From an uncultured Coriobacteriaceae bacterium (GTDB lineage Bacteria; Actinomycetota; Coriobacteriia; Coriobacteriales; Atopobiaceae): a stretch of DNA of 64,000 bases. The DNA lies in assembly GCA_902786015.1 (NCBI GenBank), contig CADAAU010000005.1, forward strand, positions 62,001 to 126,000, in the 5' to 3' direction. Both the position numbers and the translations under genes were made by a program. Below are positions 47,068 through 54,946 of the stretch, in pieces. Each line of letters opens with the position of its first letter. Position 1 is the stretch's first letter. The notes under the pieces are model-generated. The model saw only the letters and a list, made by a program, of their open reading frames with translations. It had not been told where the DNA came from and did not search any database.

Positions 47068-48213
47068 ATGCCAGAGCTGACCGAGATCCGCAATCGCATA
47101 AACCGCATCGATCAGGACATAACCCGCCTCTTCCTCGAACGCATGGAGGCGACCGCCCAGGTTGCCGACTACAAACGCGCGACTGGCAAGCCCGTGTTCG
47201 ATCCCGCGCGCGAACGCGCAAACATCGCCGCCGCCAGCAAGCGCGTCCCGCCCGAGCTCGCGAGCTATGCAAGCACGCTCGAGTCGGTCCTCATGGCAGC
47301 ATCCCGAGATGCGCAGTATAGGGCTTTGGGACAGGAGGGCACCTCCGGTGTTGCCCTCTCGCGAGCGTTACTGGAGGCGCCAAGTGCGTTTCCGGCCGCG
47401 GCACATGTGGCATGTCAAGGCGTCGAAGGAGCGTATCAGCAGATTGCTACGGAGCGCCTGTTCCGACGTCCGACGATATCGTACTACGGCTCCTTTGCCC
47501 AGGTATTTGAGGCCGTCGAGCAGGGGGACGCACAGTTCGGGGTGCTGCCGATCGAAAACTCGACCGCAGGATCGGTCAACCAAGTCTACGACCTCATGAT
47601 GTCGCACAACTTCTCCATCGTGCGTAGCTGTCGACTCAAAATCGACCACAACCTCCTCGTAAAGCCCGGAACGAGCAAGGAGGACATTCGCACGGTGTAT
47701 AGCCATCAGCAGGCGCTCAGCCAGTGCTCCGCCTACTTGGCGACACTGCCGAACTGCCGTCCCAACATATGCGAGAATACCGCCATCGCGGCCCAGACCG
47801 TCGCACAGTCCGACGACCCCACCGTCGCGGCCCTTGCCTCGCGCGCTTGCGCCGATCTTTATGGCCTTGTCATTGCCGAAGCGAGCGTGCAGGACAATCA
47901 AAACAACTACACACGCTTCGCCTGCATCGCAAGGGACCTCACCGTGTACCCGGGTGCTGATCGATCGTCCCTCATGATAGTGTTGAAACATGAGCCGGGA
48001 GCGTTGTACAACGTGCTTTCTCGGTTCTACGCCCTCGACATCAACATCACCAAGTTGGAAAGCCGTCCCATCCCCGGACGCGACTTCGAGTTCATGTTCT
48101 ACTTCGACATAGAATGTCCTGCCGTATCCCCCGAGTTTGCATCTCTGCTCAACTCGATGGAGATCATCTGCGAAGACATGAGGTATCTTGGATCGTATGC
48201 GGAGGTCCTGTAA
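47068..48213 (+). CDS. pheA: Chorismate mutase / prephenate dehydratase
   Basis: 381-aa bifunctional P-protein for phenylalanine synthesis. Residues 1-90 form an AroQ-type mutase (IRNRINRIDQDITRLFLERM, VADYKRATGKPV). Then comes prephenate dehydratase (CQGVEGAYQQIATERLF, VLPIENSTAGSVNQVYDL, NYTRFACIA) and a C-terminal ACT domain (LMIVLKHEPGALYNVLSRF, ESRPIPGRDFEF) for feedback control. The stop shares one base with the next ATG (TAATG). Confidence 0.95.
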   Translation: MPELTEIRNRINRIDQDITRLFLERMEATAQVADYKRATGKPVFDPARERANIAAASKRVPPELASYASTLESVLMAASRDAQYRALGQEGTSGVALSRALLEAPSAFPAAAHVACQGVEGAYQQIATERLFRRPTISYYGSFAQVFEAVEQGDAQFGVLPIENSTAGSVNQVYDLMMSHNFSIVRSCRLKIDHNLLVKPGTSKEDIRTVYSHQQALSQCSAYLATLPNCRPNICENTAIAAQTVAQSDDPTVAALASRACADLYGLVIAEASVQDNQNNYTRFACIARDLTVYPGADRSSLMIVLKHEPGALYNVLSRFYALDINITKLESRPIPGRDFEFMFYFDIECPAVSPEFASLLNSMEIICEDMRYLGSYAEVL

Positions 48214-49538
48214 TGGCAACCACATCGAACGTTAGCCCGTATGGCCTGCTCGGTCGCACGCTCGGCCACAGCTGGTCTCCGCGCATACATGGCGTGTTTG
48301 GGAGCAGCCCCTACGCCCTGTTTGAGCGCGAGCCCAACGACGTAGCCGCATTTATCCGCAACGCTCCGTGGCGCGGCATCAACGTCACGATACCCTACAA
48401 ACGCGAGGCCGCCGAATTGGCAGACGTCAGGTCGCCCCGTGTCGAACGCCTTGGCGTTGCCAACACGCTCGTTCGTCGTGACGACGGGACTATCTTTGCC
48501 GATAACACCGACGTGCTTGGATTTGCCTGGATGCTTGACCGATTCCTCAAAAGACATACAGGCGCTTCAGCTCGTGAGCGTCTTCATGGCCAAAAGGTTA
48601 TCATCCTCGGCTCGGGAGGAGCCTGTCAGGCGGTAAAGGCAGCCCTTGAGGACGCTGGCAGCAACGTCGTTGTTATATCGCGCGCAGGTGATGAAACATA
48701 CGCTACCCTCGGAGAGCGCCACGCCGACGCTGTATTGCTCGTCAATACCACACCCGTGGGCATGTTTCCCCACTGCCCCGCATCCCCCATCTTGGACGAG
48801 ACGTTCGACCAGCTCAAATCCCTCGTCGGTGTGCTCGATGTGGTCTACAACCCCGAACGCACGGGGCTGTGCCTCATGGCGGAGCGTAAGGGCCTTCCTG
48901 CCGAGTCCGGTCTTGCCATGCTCGTGTCGCAGGCGTTCTTTGCAAGCCAGAGCTTTTTGGGTCATGCGCTTGACGAATCGTTGGTCGAGCAAGTGGAAGA
49001 GATTCTGCGCTCCCAGACCCGCAACGTCGTACTCATCGGCATGCCTGGCAGCGGAAAGACGAGTGCGGGCCGACGCCTTGCTCGACTCTGTCATCGCCCG
49101 TTCGTGGACCTTGACGATAGTTTTGTTGTTGACCATGGAATCACGCCCTCGGAGTGCATCCGCAGCCAAGGAGAGGCAATCTTTAGGCAGATGGAAACAC
49201 AGACTGCCGCCGCTCACGCCTCAAGATCTGGCCTCGTCATCGCCTGCGGTGGCGGCATAGTCACTCAGCCGCGCAATTACGATTACTTGCACCAAAATGG
49301 GACCATCGTGATGCTCGACAGGCCGCTTGACCAGCTGTCCACTAACGACCGCCCGCTCTCCCAATCGAGGGGCGTGAAGGCACTAGCCGATGAACGCATG
49401 CCGCTCTATCGCTCGTGGGCAGACCTCACGCTGCCCTGCACTGGCTCTGCACAGGGCGACGCAATCGAGATCGCAAAGATGCTCGGAATAGGCGTTTCCG
49501 TAGACCAGACGGCAGGTGTATCCGATTCTCCAGCGTAG
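48213..49538 (+). CDS. Fused shikimate dehydrogenase-shikimate kinase
   Basis: 441 aa. Residues 1 to about 265 are AroE (GRTLGHSWSPRIH, NVTIPYKREA, DNTDVLGF, GSGGACQAVKAALEDAG, VYNPERTGL). Residues about 268-441 are AroK: P-loop GMPGSGKT at 276-283, DLDDSFV, SECIRSQGEAIFRQME and the CGGGIV lid region. Catalyses two consecutive pathway steps, reduction of dehydroshikimate and phosphorylation of shikimate. Elsewhere these are usually separate proteins or part of the fungal AROM polypeptide. Confidence 0.93.
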   Translation: MATTSNVSPYGLLGRTLGHSWSPRIHGVFGSSPYALFEREPNDVAAFIRNAPWRGINVTIPYKREAAELADVRSPRVERLGVANTLVRRDDGTIFADNTDVLGFAWMLDRFLKRHTGASARERLHGQKVIILGSGGACQAVKAALEDAGSNVVVISRAGDETYATLGERHADAVLLVNTTPVGMFPHCPASPILDETFDQLKSLVGVLDVVYNPERTGLCLMAERKGLPAESGLAMLVSQAFFASQSFLGHALDESLVEQVEEILRSQTRNVVLIGMPGSGKTSAGRRLARLCHRPFVDLDDSFVVDHGITPSECIRSQGEAIFRQMETQTAAAHASRSGLVIACGGGIVTQPRNYDYLHQNGTIVMLDRPLDQLSTNDRPLSQSRGVKALADERMPLYRSWADLTLPCTGSAQGDAIEIAKMLGIGVSVDQTAGVSDSPA

Positions 49539-49680
49539 TCTATAATCTCTGCGACATAGCAATCCATTTGCAGGCCGGGCATATGCGTTCGCCGGATACC
49601 TTGTAAAACAAACCCCACGTCGAAGCTATAATTTTCATCAACAATCGACGATTTTTGAACTCGGTTTGGAGGGTGCTGCG

Positions 49681-50574
49681 GTGGACCACATTGCTAGTGC
49701 AGTGCTCTCTGCGCTGGGTGGCAGAAATAACGTCCTTACCAACACGGTTTGCATGACACGCTTGCGCATAACGCTACGCGATCCCCGGATGGTGGACTTC
49801 GAAAGCTTGAGTAGCGTACCCAACGTGCTGGGCACTGCGACGCGCGGAGCTAATGGACTAGAGGTAGTTTTTGGCCCACGTGTCATCGATGGCATCTACC
49901 ATGCATTCCTCCGCCTCACCGGCATTGCCGCAGGTACCGATGCGCTCTTTCCCATGTCCCGCCAAGAGTCAAACTTCAGGGTAAAGATCAGCCAATCCAA
50001 GACAGCACGAAAGGACTGCAGTGATTGGAAGAGCGAACACATGGACGAAGGCGACATAAGCACGCTCAAAAATCTCTTTACCGATGAGGAAGACGACAAG
50101 AACGACGATGCAACAGCCCACGACCAGTCAATTGCTGAGTGCCTCAAGAAGAATGTGAGACTGCTCGTCGTCAACGGACCGAATGTCAACATGTTGGGTC
50201 TGGGGACATTGCAAGGCGACGAGGTCGACGATTATTCCGCTATCCTCGAGCTCTGCAAGAGCACTGCCGAAGAGGAAGGCTTCTCTAAGTGTGTTTGTCT
50301 GCAGTCGAACCACGAGGGTGACCTGGTCGACTGGATCCAAGAGGCGTGGGGAAGCTACGATGCCATCGTCATCAATCCTTCCACGTATGGACCCACCTCC
50401 GCCACATTGCTCGAGGCAATCCGCGGCGTCGGCATTCCCACCGCTCAGGTCGGCTTGTTTTTGGAGGATGGTCCCACGCTGCTCGATTCCGAATGCGCCA
50501 TCACCATTCGCGGAGACGGACCACAAGGATACGCTCAGGCCATAAGAAAACTGGCAGAACTCTGCTTCGACTAG
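49681..50574 (+). CDS. PTS EIIB domain fused to a degenerate type II dehydroquinase
   Basis: 297 aa from GTG 49681 (SD TTTGGAGG 8 bp upstream). Residues 1-83 are a PTS EIIB (glucose-superfamily) domain with Cys24 in NTVCMTRLRITLRD, the phosphorylation site. An acidic linker (about 84-155) follows, then a type II dehydroquinase fold: VVNGPNVNMLG, QSNHEGDLVDWIQ, INPSTYGPTSATL. Compared with Bacillus AroQ the catalytic Arg/Tyr loop (SREPEVFG) reads LGTLQG, the SHYS His is Pro, and the VEVHLSN His is Gly, so activity is doubtful. A TATAAT lies at 49627. It could be a phospho-regulated sensor for the pathway. Confidence 0.85.
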   Translation: MDHIASAVLSALGGRNNVLTNTVCMTRLRITLRDPRMVDFESLSSVPNVLGTATRGANGLEVVFGPRVIDGIYHAFLRLTGIAAGTDALFPMSRQESNFRVKISQSKTARKDCSDWKSEHMDEGDISTLKNLFTDEEDDKNDDATAHDQSIAECLKKNVRLLVVNGPNVNMLGLGTLQGDEVDDYSAILELCKSTAEEEGFSKCVCLQSNHEGDLVDWIQEAWGSYDAIVINPSTYGPTSATLLEAIRGVGIPTAQVGLFLEDGPTLLDSECAITIRGDGPQGYAQAIRKLAELCFD

Positions 50575-50606
50575 ATGAGCAGCGCACCTCTCGAGACAGC
50601 CATAAG

Positions 50607-50698
50607 GCGATGGGGATACTCCCCCTTGCCTTATGGGCTGTCCAGGCAAAGGGGAGTATCCCCATCGCTTACCAGACAGCCTGCTGCCGGGTGTGAAC
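50607..50698. repeat. Dispersed palindromic element (copy near 50.6 kb)
   Basis: Arms 50607-50630 and 50645-50668 pair with one mismatch (core GCGATGGGGATACTCCCC). CAGACAGCCTGCTGCC and GGGTGTGAAC follow to 50698, an inverted version of the sequence leading into the element at 54.7 kb. It lies between two convergent genes and could terminate both. Confidence 0.7.
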
Positions 50699-50713
50699 AT
50701 TAACAAATTCGAA

Positions 50714-51316
50714 TTACAGGAGCCGACGGCATCTCCAGATGCTGCCCTCGGTTACAAGCACGTCCACGGGTATGTCGTGGTCGTCATGCGGAAGCGGATT
50801 GCTGCTTACCTGAACCGATCGCACAAGACCGACCTTATTGCCAGGATAGAACGCAAGGAATTCGTCGTAATACCCAGCACCATAACCAATGCGGTACCCC
50901 TCGCCATCAAAGACGAGACCGGGAACGAGGCACAGCGAGCCGAGCATGTCCGTCAGGCCAAGGGGAGCCTGGCCAGCCGGAGCCTTTGCAAGACCGCGCG
51001 AGCCGCGCGTGATGCTTTGGATTGCATCCACGCAATACCACTTTATGCCTGACCCCTTGCCCTCGACAAGGGGCAGCGCGACACGCTTTCCAGCTGCGAG
51101 TGCCGCCTCCATAAGCGGCATGGTGTCTATCTCTTCATGTATAGGTAGGTAAAAAAGAACCGTGCTGGCATCCCGAAAGAGGTCAAGTCGCTTGAACATA
51201 GTACGAACATTGTCGTCAATCCCTTGAGCAAAGGAAGCTGGCATACTCTGGCACAGCTGCAGGTAATTGTTGCGCAACGACGCTTTGCTCGCGTCCGAAC
51301 CTTGGGAACTCGCCAT
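50714..51316 (-). CDS. 5-formyltetrahydrofolate cyclo-ligase
   Basis: 200 aa. ATP-dependent conversion of 5-formyl-THF to 5,10-methenyl-THF. Family motifs are SKASLRNNYLQL, LFYLPIHEEIDT and VFDGEGYRIGYGAGYYDEF with the glycine-rich active loop. The Met start is preceded by AGGAGTG. A single-gene unit convergent with the EIIB-dehydroquinase gene. Confidence 0.9.
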   Translation of the reverse strand: MASSQGSDASKASLRNNYLQLCQSMPASFAQGIDDNVRTMFKRLDLFRDASTVLFYLPIHEEIDTMPLMEAALAAGKRVALPLVEGKGSGIKWYCVDAIQSITRGSRGLAKAPAGQAPLGLTDMLGSLCLVPGLVFDGEGYRIGYGAGYYDEFLAFYPGNKVGLVRSVQVSSNPLPHDDHDIPVDVLVTEGSIWRCRRLL

Positions 51317-51437
51317 ACAACACTCCTCTCTGTTATCCTACTACGATACCCTACTCGTCCACGGTTTTGTTCGATAATCTTGAAGTGGCTAGAAAAACTC
51401 CCATCACTTGCACCGGCCGCATGCTACCACGCATTTT

Positions 51438-51453
51438 CAGACAGCCTGCTGCC
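51438..51453. repeat. Short solo copy of the dispersed element end
   Basis: CAGACAGCCTGCTGCC is identical to 50673-50688. No palindrome follows here, so it is a truncated copy. Confidence 0.5.
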
Positions 51454-51484
51454 AGTTGTATAGCATCGCAAGAAAGGTGTGCGC

Positions 51485-52207
51485 GTGAAACAGGAAAAGT
51501 CGCAGATCGTGCACGTTGGCGACCTTGAGGTTATTGTCACGTGGAAGCGCGTAAAGAACGTGAACTTTAGGATTGGGTCGGATGGCAAGGCCCGAATGAG
51601 CGTTCCTCTTTATATTAGTCGCAAACAAGCCGAGGACCTTATACGAAATCACGCCACTTGGTTCGAGAGCAGACTCAACAAAAGAGTCCGCCAACAAATG
51701 GAATCCCCCCGGACTTGGACGACCGGCGAGCTGCTGCACATCTGGGGAACGCTGACTCCCCTGCACGTACTTCCCCACCATGAGTGTTCGAGTCCCTGCG
51801 CTCTTAAAGACGGCGAGTTAATTGTCCGTGACGAGGGGAACGCGCAAAAAAGAGCCGCCGCGGTAGAGACCTGGCTCCAGCAGCAGCTCTTTGAGCGAAT
51901 CACCGAAATCTTGCCTGCCTGCGAGCAGGTAGTGGACAGACGAGCCACACACATAACCATACGCCGCATGAAGACTCGCTGGGGATCCTGCACCACGAGC
52001 ACAGGTCGGATTCGCATGAACACGGCTCTTGCGGAATGCCCACCAGCTTGCACACAGACGGTACTCATACACGAACTCTGCCATCTGCGCGTCCGCAATC
52101 ATGGTCCTCAGTTCAAGGCCCTCATGGACCTCTGCGATCCTGGTTGGCGCGCAGCTCAGCGGTGGTTAGACGAGCATCCGCCGAGCGTGCGCGAATTCGC
52201 TTCGTAA
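51485..52207 (+). CDS. YgjP/DUF45-type M48-like metallopeptidase
   Basis: 240 aa. The zinc motif HELCHLRVRNHGPQF near the C-terminus and the preceding KTRWGSCTTSTGRIRMN are diagnostic of the DUF45 (SprT/WSS1-like) family. Cytoplasmic, with no signal peptide. Its role is unclear; relatives are linked to DNA-protein crosslink repair or sit beside restriction genes. Start GTG 51485 is preferred over GTG 51479 because AGAAAGG lies 7 bp before it. Confidence 0.85.
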   Translation: MKQEKSQIVHVGDLEVIVTWKRVKNVNFRIGSDGKARMSVPLYISRKQAEDLIRNHATWFESRLNKRVRQQMESPRTWTTGELLHIWGTLTPLHVLPHHECSSPCALKDGELIVRDEGNAQKRAAAVETWLQQQLFERITEILPACEQVVDRRATHITIRRMKTRWGSCTTSTGRIRMNTALAECPPACTQTVLIHELCHLRVRNHGPQFKALMDLCDPGWRAAQRWLDEHPPSVREFAS

Positions 52208-52210
52208 ACC

Positions 52211-53941
52211 TTAGCGATGCCAGCTTTCGTCGGCGTGGCTTTTGTCCACTCCGAGCGAATGGGTCTTGTCGTCTTTGATGCCGTCCCGCGTGCGGATGAG
52301 CTTGCGCTTGATTTTGCCGCCGACAGTTTTGGGCAGCTCGTCCACGTATTCGACGATACGAGGATATTTGTAAGGCGCCGTTTCCTTCTTTACCCAGTTC
52401 TGCAATTCTTTGGTGAGCTCGGGCGAAGGCTCGTATCCGCGCGCGAGCACGATCGTTGCCTTTACCACCTTTCCGCGAATGGGATCGGGAGCGGCGGTAA
52501 CCGCACACTCCACAACGGCGTCATGCTTTACGAGCGCACTTTCCACCTCAAAGGGTCCGATGCGATAACCCGAGCATTTAATGACGTCATCGTTGCGTCC
52601 CACAAAGAAGACGTAGCCATCGATGTCGCGCCAAGCCATGTCGTGAAGGTTATAGTAGTCGCCACCAACCGCATCGGCCGTCGCCTCCACGTTGTTGACG
52701 TAGCCCACAAAGAGACCGGGCGGATAGGCTTCGCGAAGTCGGGTAACGCAGATGGCCCCTTCGTCTCCATCCTCCACTTCCCTACCGTCGTCATCGAGCA
52801 ATTTGATGTTGAGCAATGGCGAGGGCTTTCCCATCGAGCCAGGACGCGGTTCGAGCCAAGGGAAGGTGGCAAGTAGTACGGGGCCTTCGGTCTGGCCAAA
52901 ACCCTCGCGAATCTTTTTGCCCGTAAACCGCTCCCACTGGATGGTGACCTCGGCATTGAGCGGCTCGCCTGCCGTGGCGAAGTTCTCGATGGACGAAAGG
53001 TCGTAAGAGGCAACGTCTTCCTGCAGCATAAAGCGATACATGGTGGGCGGCGCACAGAACGTCTTGAGGTCGTAGTCCTGCATGTGCTGGAGTAGTTTGG
53101 TGGGCACGAACTTGTCCATGTCGTAACAAAAGATCTCGGCTCCCGCAATCCACTGGCCGTAGATCTTGCCCCATCCAAACTTTGCCCAACCGCTGTCTGT
53201 CACGCTCATGTGCAGGCCGTTCTCACGCACCTGCTGCCAATACTTAGCAGTGATGATGTGGCCAAGGGGATGCGCAAAGTTGTGCATGACGGCCTTGGGA
53301 TTGCCCGTCGTCCCACTCGTAAAGTAGATGAGCATGATGTCCTTGGAAGTGGTGGCATTCACACCAGTGGGACGCTGCCACTCCTCCGACTCGTTGGCAA
53401 TGAGTTCGTCAAACGAGAGCCAACCGTCGCGTTTGCCCGCCACGCACACGCGATGCTCGATGCTGGGTGCCCCTTCGAGGGCCCCTTCCGCCTGTGAGCA
53501 CACGTAGTCGTCATCCACGCACACAATCATCCGAACGTTCGCCGTGTTTGCACGATACTTGATGTCATGGGTGGTGAGCTGCAAGGTGGCAGGGATGATG
53601 GTCGCCCCGATTTTGCACAGCGCGCTGGCCACCACCCAGTACTCCCAGCGACGACGCAGGATGCACATCACGACGTCGCCCTTGCCAATTCCGAGCTTCG
53701 CGAACGCGTTTGCCGCTTGGTTCGAAAGCCGACTTATGTCGGTAAACGTGAACTCACGCTCTTCGCCATGATCGTTGCACCATAGCAGCGCCTTCTTTTT
53801 GGGCTCGACACGTGCCCACTCATCCACCACGTCATAGCCAAAGTTAAAGTCCTCTGGTACGTTGATGCGGAAGTTCTCGAAGAAGTCCTCATAGCTCTCG
53901 AACTCAATGCGTGGACAATACTTACTCAAAATGTGATTCAT
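52211..53941 (-). CDS. AMP-forming acyl-CoA synthetase
   Basis: 576 aa. P-loop-like YFTSGTTGNPKAVMHNF, GFGQTEGPVLLATFPW, the hinge GRNDDVIKCSGYRIGPFEVE and the C-terminal catalytic Lys in TVGGKIKRKLI are all intact. The N-terminal half resembles medium-chain/acetyl-type ligases (AcsM-like); the exact acid is unknown. A HTH-cupin regulator gene lies 58 bp upstream on the same strand, so the pair is likely one regulated unit. Confidence 0.9.
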   Translation of the reverse strand: MNHILSKYCPRIEFESYEDFFENFRINVPEDFNFGYDVVDEWARVEPKKKALLWCNDHGEEREFTFTDISRLSNQAANAFAKLGIGKGDVVMCILRRRWEYWVVASALCKIGATIIPATLQLTTHDIKYRANTANVRMIVCVDDDYVCSQAEGALEGAPSIEHRVCVAGKRDGWLSFDELIANESEEWQRPTGVNATTSKDIMLIYFTSGTTGNPKAVMHNFAHPLGHIITAKYWQQVRENGLHMSVTDSGWAKFGWGKIYGQWIAGAEIFCYDMDKFVPTKLLQHMQDYDLKTFCAPPTMYRFMLQEDVASYDLSSIENFATAGEPLNAEVTIQWERFTGKKIREGFGQTEGPVLLATFPWLEPRPGSMGKPSPLLNIKLLDDDGREVEDGDEGAICVTRLREAYPPGLFVGYVNNVEATADAVGGDYYNLHDMAWRDIDGYVFFVGRNDDVIKCSGYRIGPFEVESALVKHDAVVECAVTAAPDPIRGKVVKATIVLARGYEPSPELTKELQNWVKKETAPYKYPRIVEYVDELPKTVGGKIKRKLIRTRDGIKDDKTHSLGVDKSHADESWHR

Positions 53942-53999
53942 GGTTCCTGGTTCTCTTCTCTAAAACAGCCTGCAGCACATGCCACACGTGTGCGTTTTC

Positions 54000-54560
54000 C
54001 TACTCGGCGATGATGGTCACAAACCGCGCAGGAACGTCTGAAGCGCAGCGCTGGCCGTGAGGAATGTTTGGATTGAAATAGATACTATCGCCCGGTTGCA
54101 AGGTGAACTCCCGATCGCCCCACACGACGACGAGCGTGCCCTCGAGCACGAGATTGAACTCCTGACCAGTATGCTGCACGAGTTTGGCGGGGGCATCGGA
54201 CGGGCTGATGGTCACCTCCAGGGGCTGCATGATCTTGTTTTGGTAGCGGAACGCGAGGTCCTCAAAGTGATAACCGGGATAGCGCTCCACTTCACGGCCC
54301 TCTCCCGCCCTCACTACCTGATAGGTGTTCAACTTGGCAGCCGTACCAGTAAGAATCTCGGTGAACTCGACGCCAAACCGCTGCGCCATATGATAGATTG
54401 CCGATATGGGTACGTCCGCGCCTGACTCCTCCCAAGAGGTATAGGTTTCCAAGCTCACCTCGAGGTCGGCAGCCATGTCCTCGCGTGTGACGTCGCACGC
54501 CTCCCTCAATCCCTGTATGCGTTCGCCTATCTCGCGCATAGCCTTCTCGTCGGTGGACAT
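54000..54560 (-). CDS. XRE-family regulator with cupin sensor domain
   Basis: 186 aa. Residues 8-60 form a HTH_3 domain (IQGLREACDVTREDMAADLEV...). The C-terminal cupin has QHTGQEFNLVLEGTLVVVWG and LQPGDSIYFNPNIPHGQ with metal-type His and Glu residues. It probably senses a small acid and controls the acyl-CoA synthetase directly downstream. Start ATG 54560 after GAAAGGAGTC. Confidence 0.9.
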   Translation of the reverse strand: MSTDEKAMREIGERIQGLREACDVTREDMAADLEVSLETYTSWEESGADVPISAIYHMAQRFGVEFTEILTGTAAKLNTYQVVRAGEGREVERYPGYHFEDLAFRYQNKIMQPLEVTISPSDAPAKLVQHTGQEFNLVLEGTLVVVWGDREFTLQPGDSIYFNPNIPHGQRCASDVPARFVTIIAE

Positions 54561-54689
54561 GCGTGACTCCTTTCGCGAATCGTGACATCGGGCGGTCGCC
54601 CGAGGCATTCGGATGATTATAGGACAACGGCGTCTGGTATGAACAGCAAATCGAACTTAGTTGCCCTTTTGTAACGCGCAAGCCGAACT

Positions 54690-54803
54690 GTTCACACTCG
54701 GCAGCGAGCTGCCTGAAATGCGTGGTTCCATGCGGCCAGGGCAAGCGATGGGGATACTCCCCTTTGCCTACATGTCAAAGGGAAATATCCCCATCGCTTG
54801 CCC
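54690..54803. repeat. Dispersed palindromic element (copy near 54.7 kb)
   Basis: GTTCACACTCGGCAGC at 54690 leads to a palindrome with 28-bp arms (54739-54766, 54776-54803; two mismatches; core AGCGATGGGGATACTCCCC). The core is identical to that at 50645-50668 in inverse orientation. It lies in the divergent spacer between the HTH-cupin gene and ilvB (54561-54946), which otherwise holds only a TATAAT at 54913. Confidence 0.7.
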
Positions 54804-54912
54804 CCAGAAGTCAACAGTGAACGAGTAACGCGAAACCTCGTTATTTCAAGACTTTGCTCGTTGACGTGCGCAGCCCTCAGTGCGTCCGGAAGACCCAAAG
54901 CACCAATTGCAC

Positions 54913-54918
54913 TATAAT
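54913..54918 (+). promoter_or_regulatory. Candidate -10 box of ilvBN
   Basis: TATAAT 29 bp before the ilvB ATG; no clear -35 box. The leader is too short for the classical leader-peptide attenuator. Confidence 0.45.
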
Positions 54919-54946
54919 CCATAAAACGCAGCGAAGGAGGTTGGGC

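Noticed and set aside
54561..54946. Leader-peptide attenuator or T-box for ilvBN
   Set aside because: The palindrome lies upstream of the likely -10 box, and the leader after it is about 20 nt with no Leu/Val/Ile codon run.
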